From NCBI GenBank assembly GCA_913062835.1, contig CAJXXD010000013.1:1-10911 (forward strand): a DNA stretch of 10,911 bases. Direction: 5' to 3'. The DNA is from an uncultured Gammaproteobacteria bacterium. Lineage in GTDB: Bacteria; Pseudomonadota; Gammaproteobacteria; Pseudomonadales; Litorivicinaceae. The notes beneath the pieces were generated by a model. That model was not told where the DNA came from, did no database searches, and saw only the letters and a list, made by a program, of their open reading frames with translations. Positions 7,155-10,911 of this stretch are shown here, piece after piece (position 1 is the first letter of the stretch; each line of letters opens with the position of its first letter). Position numbers and translations under genes: made by a program.

Positions 7155-8563
7155 CGCTTCTTCTTCACAAAGCTCATCAAACGACGTTTCCGCTGTATCT
7201 GCCGCTCGGTCAGCTGATTTTTTCGACCTGCAAACGGATTTTCACCGGTTTTAAACTCGATCTTGATCGGACTGCCTGAAATTTTAAGCACCTTCCGATA
7301 CACGTTTTCAAGATACCGCCGATAAGACTCCGGTACATCTTGGGTCTGATTGCCGTGGATAATAATCCGAGGCGGGTTCATGCCGCCCTGGTGTGCGTAT
7401 CGAAGTTTAATCCGGCGTCCACGGACCAGTGGCGGCTGATGATCGGCCACAGCATCTTCAAGGATCCGAGTCAGTTGGTTGGTCGAAAATTTAGTCGTCG
7501 CCGCCTGATGTGCTTCCCCAATGGAACCATACAGATCACCCACACCGGTTCCATGGAGCGCTGAGATAAAGTGCACTTTGGCCCATGGAATGAAATTCAA
7601 TCGGCGGTCTAAGGCCGTCCGGATCGAATCACGCGCATCTGGGGTTAAGTGATCCCACTTATTCACCGCCACCACCAGGGCACGCCCCGCCTCAATCACC
7701 GTTCCCATCAGATGAAGATCTTGATCTACTAGACCCTCATGGGCATCGATCACCAAAATGACGACTTGAGAGTCTTCAATGGCTTGCAAGGTTTTGACAA
7801 TCGAAAACTTCTCTACCGTTTCACTGACCCGACCACGACGTCGAACGCCCGCTGTATCAATCAAGGTAAAGGTTTCACCGTGACGCTCATAAGGGATGTA
7901 AATGGAATCCCGTGTCGTACCCGGCAAATCGAAGACGACCACTCGGTCCTCACCCAGCATACGATTCACCAGCGTCGATTTCCCAACATTGGGACGACCG
8001 ACGACGCCAATTCGGATACCCGGTGCGTCTTTTCGCTCCGCGTCCTCCGGCTCAGGCTCTAGGTCAATTAAACCAAAATGTGTGAGCAGCAACTCGGTCA
8101 GGGCTGCCACTCCGCGCCCATGCGAGGCCGCGATCGGATGCGGCTCGCCAAACCCCAAACCAAAAAATTCACCGAGCACGACGTCTTCATTTTGGCCGTC
8201 AATCTTATTGGCAACCAACCATACTGGCTTATCGGTTCGACGCAGCATGTCGGCTACGGTTTCATCCGATGCCGCCACACCCGTGGCCGAATCGACCATG
8301 AACAGCACCGCATCCGCCTCATCAATCGCAGCTCTTGACTGCTCCGCCATGGCTGCATCAATGCCTGCCTCACCACCGGTCAGGCCGCCGGTATCAATCA
8401 ACAAAAACGGATGACCTTCCAGTAAGGCGCGGCCGTACTTACGATCTCGCGTCAAACCAGCGAAGTCAGCCACCAACGCATCACGAGATCGAGTCAGACG
8501 ATTAAAAAGAGTCGATTTTCCGACATTCGGACGGCCAACTAAGGCAATTACAGGTGCGCTCAA
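7151..8563 (-). CDS. der: Ribosome biogenesis GTPase Der (EngA)
   Basis: Essential double GTPase that helps mature the 50S ribosomal subunit. The protein is 470 residues, about 20 shorter than in E. coli. GTPase domain 1 has GRPNVGKS (10-17), DTGG (57-60) and NKID (119-122). Domain 2 has GRPNVGKS (189-196), DLPGTTRDS (212-220), DTAG (236-239) and NKWD (301-304). The KH-like domain covers about 355-440, with [20 protein letters not shown] at 373-392, and the tail is basic (ending SFVKKKR). The linker between the GTPases (about 166-182) is acidic but shorter than in E. coli. The start codon is TTG at 8563, because the family start [16 protein letters not shown] allows no other: no ATG or GTG lies nearby in frame. 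It overlaps the bamB stop as TTGA, with GGTGAG about 9 nt upstream. It follows bamB, as in E. coli. Confidence 0.98.
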   Translation of the reverse strand: MSAPVIALVGRPNVGKSTLFNRLTRSRDALVADFAGLTRDRKYGRALLEGHPFLLIDTGGLTGGEAGIDAAMAEQSRAAIDEADAVLFMVDSATGVAASDETVADMLRRTDKPVWLVANKIDGQNEDVVLGEFFGLGFGEPHPIAASHGRGVAALTELLLTHFGLIDLEPEPEDAERKDAPGIRIGVVGRPNVGKSTLVNRMLGEDRVVVFDLPGTTRDSIYIPYERHGETFTLIDTAGVRRRGRVSETVEKFSIVKTLQAIEDSQVVILVIDAHEGLVDQDLHLMGTVIEAGRALVVAVNKWDHLTPDARDSIRTALDRRLNFIPWAKVHFISALHGTGVGDLYGSIGEAHQAATTKFSTNQLTRILEDAVADHQPPLVRGRRIKLRYAHQGGMNPPRIIIHGNQTQDVPESYRRYLENVYRKVLKISGSPIKIEFKTGENPFAGRKNQLTERQIQRKRRLMSFVKKKR

Positions 8564-9684
8564 GGCGTCACGCTCACCCAGGTCACGCGACCGTCGACTA
8601 ACTGCACCGCCATGCCGTCAGAGGACACCACCGGAGCGACCAACCCCTTGGCTGAACCCACATCAAGCCGTCCAACCAGGCCACCATCTGCCGGATCAAT
8701 CAGGTGCACGACACCGTCTAAATCGACAACAGCGATGGAATTGGCAAAGATCGACGGTGCACTCAGCTCTCGATACCGAAGCGCTTGGGTCGACCAGAGA
8801 GATTCTCCAGTTTGTAGGCTATAGGCTGACACGGTCCCGTCTGTCTCCACCACGGTCACCGCGTTAAATCCAACTAAAGCCCCAGGGTAGGCGTCTGCAT
8901 CGATGCTCCAAAGCGGTTGCCCGGAGCTGATATCCAACACCGACAATTGCCCGTTACGCGTCGCGGTCGCGAGCACCGAGTTTTGAATGGATGGCGCGCC
9001 TTTCGAGTCTACGATCCGCTCTAGTGGACTGCGCCCCTTAGATACTGCCACCTGCCGTTCAAACAGAATCCGACCGTTGTCAGCTTGATACCCCGCCAAT
9101 CGTCCAGATTCCCACAACACCCAAAGGGTATTGTTACTCAAAGTCATTGGGGCCCCACCCCGGATTCCGATGGTCGTTTCTTGGGTCTCTTCAACCCACA
9201 AGGTCTCCCCCGTCGTTGCGGAGAGGGCCATCAGCCGACCCACTTGGGTTTTGACGTAGACCCGGTCGTCATCCACGCTTGGCGGGGTGGTCACAGCCGA
9301 AGGAAGCAGACGTTCAAACTGAACTTCACCGGTCGCCAAGGACAATGCAATTAACCGGCCATTCGCGGTAATCACAAACACGTTGGCATCGTTGGCGCCG
9401 ACTCCTGCCGTAATGTCCTGATCAAGATCGGTCGACCAGACTTCATCCAATTCTGGGAGGGTCAATAGCGATACCTCGCCACGGCTCGATGCCGCTACCA
9501 ACCCAGATCCTGTGATTACCGGCGTTAATCCAGTCACGTCGTCACCCCCAAGCGAAACCGATCCTTGCTTTACCAGGACCACTTCGGGCGAGATACGTTC
9601 CAAACGGGTGGGATCGGGTTTTTCAGGCGCACTAGAACACCCAATGAGCACCAGACTCGACACCACGAAAGCTAAAATGCGCAT
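8560..9684 (-). CDS. bamB: Outer membrane protein assembly lipoprotein BamB
   Basis: Lipoprotein of the BAM complex, which inserts beta-barrel proteins into the outer membrane; it sits on the periplasmic face bound to BamA. The precursor has 374 residues. A short signal [16 protein letters not shown] ends in a lipobox with the lipidated Cys at 16; the following Ser-Ser avoids the Asp(+2) retention signal, so outer-membrane sorting is expected. The rest shows PQQ-like beta-propeller repeats with recurring GxLxALxxxTGExxW units, for example about 109-122, 149-163, 246-259 and 284-297. Over the BamA-contact loop it reads [11 protein letters not shown] (about 221-231), where E. coli has DRLSDVDTTP. 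The ATG at 9684 is preferred over TTG at 9690 because TGAGGG lies 6 nt upstream of it. It is flanked by yfgM-like and der, a strongly conserved order. Confidence 0.95.
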   Translation of the reverse strand: MRILAFVVSSLVLIGCSSAPEKPDPTRLERISPEVVLVKQGSVSLGGDDVTGLTPVITGSGLVAASSRGEVSLLTLPELDEVWSTDLDQDITAGVGANDANVFVITANGRLIALSLATGEVQFERLLPSAVTTPPSVDDDRVYVKTQVGRLMALSATTGETLWVEETQETTIGIRGGAPMTLSNNTLWVLWESGRLAGYQADNGRILFERQVAVSKGRSPLERIVDSKGAPSIQNSVLATATRNGQLSVLDISSGQPLWSIDADAYPGALVGFNAVTVVETDGTVSAYSLQTGESLWSTQALRYRELSAPSIFANSIAVVDLDGVVHLIDPADGGLVGRLDVGSAKGLVAPVVSSDGMAVQLVDGRVTWVSVTP

Positions 9685-9686
9685 GA

Positions 9687-10343
9687 TCAACCCTCAGGTA
9701 AAGCCGACAGTTTCAAGTCAATCAATGCGGTATTCAGACCCGACTGCACGAGCGATTGACGGGCAGATTGATAGGCCGCCCGGGCATTGCTTGGCTCAGA
9801 AAGCTCGACATAAATATCGCCCAATAGCTCTGTCAACGATGCATCCAAACCTTGTGACTGAATCGCTTGGACCCGCGCCAGTGCAGCCTCGGCCTCGCCC
9901 AAATACAATTCCAAACGCGCCAAACGCATCGCCATCAAAGCCTTTAGTTCGGGCTCGTCTGAAGCCGACTCTGCAAATGTTAGTTGGCTAACCGCCAGAT
10001 CGTACTCGCCCCGCTCCACTGCTTGCGCAGCCACCACAGCCGCAGCCAGCACAGCATAATGACTGTCTCCGTGGGCTTGTCGCAGCCCTTCAGCCGTACT
10101 TAACAGGGATTGAAACGCAGGCTCGCTCTCAGGCAAAGAGAAATCTGTAGCGGAGGCATCCACGATTTGTTGATACCGACCCGCGGCATCAGCCGCTTTG
10201 TTCAAAGACATCGCTTGCCATTGCTGAAATCCAAGAACACCCCCTATGCCCGCTACAATCGCCACCGCTAAACCGGTGCCGTTTTTCTTTAGCCACTGCT
10301 TGAGCGCTTCTGCTTGTTCTTCATCGGATCGCAAATAATCCAT
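9687..10343 (-). CDS. yfgM: YfgM-like membrane-anchored TPR protein
   Basis: A 218-residue protein with a short cytoplasmic N-terminus (MDYLRSDEEQAEALKQWLKK), one membrane segment (about 23-40, LAVAIVAGIGGVLGFQQW) and a periplasmic region of helical TPR-like repeats (about 55-215, Ala- and Leu-rich; for example LKALMAMRLARLELYLGEAEAALARV at 133-158). This layout and the start ExxQxEAxKxxxxxNG match E. coli YfgM. YfgM belongs to the TPR_21 family, associates with the SecYEG translocon and the chaperone PpiD, and has been tied to envelope stress control. The ATG at 10343 has AAGGA (10349-10353) 5 nt upstream. It lies 12 nt after hisS and 2 nt before bamB, the same order as E. coli hisS-yfgM-bamB-der. 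Sequence identity to E. coli is low, so the name rests partly on context. Confidence 0.88.
   Translation of the reverse strand: MDYLRSDEEQAEALKQWLKKNGTGLAVAIVAGIGGVLGFQQWQAMSLNKAADAAGRYQQIVDASATDFSLPESEPAFQSLLSTAEGLRQAHGDSHYAVLAAAVVAAQAVERGEYDLAVSQLTFAESASDEPELKALMAMRLARLELYLGEAEAALARVQAIQSQGLDASLTELLGDIYVELSEPSNARAAYQSARQSLVQSGLNTALIDLKLSALPEG
9691..9696 (-). promoter_or_regulatory. Ribosome binding site of bamB
   Basis: TGAGGG on the minus strand, 6 nt before the ATG at 9684 and inside the last codons of the preceding gene. It supports the ATG over the in-frame TTG at 9690, which would lie directly against the site. Confidence 0.7.
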
Positions 10344-10355
10344 GATCGTCCTTTT

Positions 10356-10911
10356 CTATTGAGTGTATCGGGCTATGACTTCGGATCGCGACAGTGTTTC
10401 CTGATCACCGCCACGCAGGGGCTTATAGACTACCGTATCCTGACTCAATTCACCCTCTCCAATGATAAGACCTACCTCTGCACCTGACTTATCTGCTTTC
10501 TTAAACTGACTTTTCAGACTGCCGCCACCAACATGCGTCAAGATTCTGAGGTCGGGGTTGACCTTCCGTAATTCACGGGCCAGCGCCCGTATAGCGGCTT
10601 CACAAGATTCCGCCTGCGGCATCAAATACACATCTGCCTGAGCATTGACGCTGTCAGGAATACGCTCAAGTGTCTCGAGCAATAAAATGCAACGCTCCAT
10701 ACCCAGCGCAAAGCCCACACCAGGCGTCGGCTTGCCCCCAAGGTGCTCAACCAGCCCATCGTATCGCCCACCACCACAGATGGTGCCCTGGGCGCCCAAC
10801 GATTCGGTCACCCACTCAAATACAGTTCGTGTGTAGTAATCCAAGCCCCGGACCAAGCGCGGATTGAGCTCATAGGCGACCCCAGCCTGATCGAGCCACT
10901 CACAGAGGGCG
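10356..10911 (-). CDS. hisS: Histidyl-tRNA synthetase, C-terminal part cut by window edge
   Basis: The last 184 codons of a class II aminoacyl-tRNA synthetase that attaches histidine to tRNA-His. The N-terminal part lies beyond the right edge; the reading frame stays open to 10911. Visible marks in order are [18 protein letters not shown], containing the histidine-A motif ([14 protein letters not shown]), the histidine-B glycine loop [16 protein letters not shown], class II motif 3 in [15 protein letters not shown], and then the C-terminal anticodon-binding domain (from [14 protein letters not shown] to the end, with [23 protein letters not shown] alpha/beta features and [10 protein letters not shown]). 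Stop codon TAG at 10358-10356. It is followed after 12 nt by the yfgM-like gene. Any promoter of this unit is outside the window. Confidence 0.97.
   Translation of the reverse strand, partial: ALCEWLDQAGVAYELNPRLVRGLDYYTRTVFEWVTESLGAQGTICGGGRYDGLVEHLGGKPTPGVGFALGMERCILLLETLERIPDSVNAQADVYLMPQAESCEAAIRALARELRKVNPDLRILTHVGGGSLKSQFKKADKSGAEVGLIIGEGELSQDTVVYKPLRGGDQETLSRSEVIARYTQ

Noticed and set aside
7140..7200. Bidirectional terminator between convergent smrB and der
   Set aside because: The genes overlap and the flanking coding sequence shows no stem with T runs in either direction.
7902..8414. Plus-strand open frame (170 codons) opposite der
   Set aside because: Antisense to the two GTPase domains. 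The translation is Ser/Pro/Arg-rich low complexity and there is no ribosome binding site; it is a codon-bias shadow.
1..10911. Mobile element, CRISPR array, tRNA, prophage or defence system
   Set aside because: No direct-repeat/spacer pattern, transposase, integrase, terminal repeats or tRNA-like cloverleaf was seen. Coding is almost continuous and every gene is a recognisable core gene.

Overview
This window looks like ordinary core chromosome from a gammaproteobacterium. The evidence is gene order. The run hisS - yfgM-like - bamB - der and the divergent pair smrB / prmB-aroC are both classic gammaproteobacterial arrangements also found in Escherichia coli, while leuC-leuD-leuB-asd and an HcaT-like transporter directly after aroC are arrangements known from Pseudomonas and marine relatives. 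Base composition is moderately GC and even throughout. I cannot name the genus. I saw no insertion sequence, phage gene, tRNA, rRNA, CRISPR array or toxin system, and no frameshifted or broken gene.

All genes but one lie on the minus strand, so they read from high to low coordinates. Right block (10911 down to 7151): the 3' part of hisS (histidyl-tRNA synthetase), then a YfgM-like membrane-anchored TPR protein, the outer-membrane assembly lipoprotein BamB, and the double GTPase Der. Spacings are 12 nt, 2 nt and a 4-nt overlap, so this looks like one transcription unit. Middle: smrB, the only plus-strand gene (6591-7154), meets der tail to tail with a 4-nt overlap and stands back to back with prmB across a 76-bp gap. 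Left block (6514 down to 1): prmB, aroC, an MFS transporter, leuC, leuD, leuB and the first 34 codons of asd. Every junction is tight except the 57-bp gap before leuC, which holds a good ribosome binding site and a possible extended -10 promoter.

The functions fall into three groups. Ribosome biology: PrmB methylates protein uL3, Der matures the 50S subunit, SmrB cuts mRNA at collided ribosomes, and HisS charges tRNA. Envelope: BamB and YfgM. Amino-acid biosynthesis: AroC (chorismate), LeuCDB (leucine) and Asd (aspartate family), with a transporter of unknown substrate between AroC and LeuC.

I found no clearly new system. The points most worth checking are: the single inverted gene smrB inside an otherwise co-directional run with no visible terminators, which could form a noncontiguous operon; a predicted leaderless smrB transcript whose promoter overlaps that of prmB; the TTG start of der; a missing basic motif in SmrB; a changed residue in the BamA-contact loop of BamB; and a palindrome over a -10-like box at the prmB/aroC junction.
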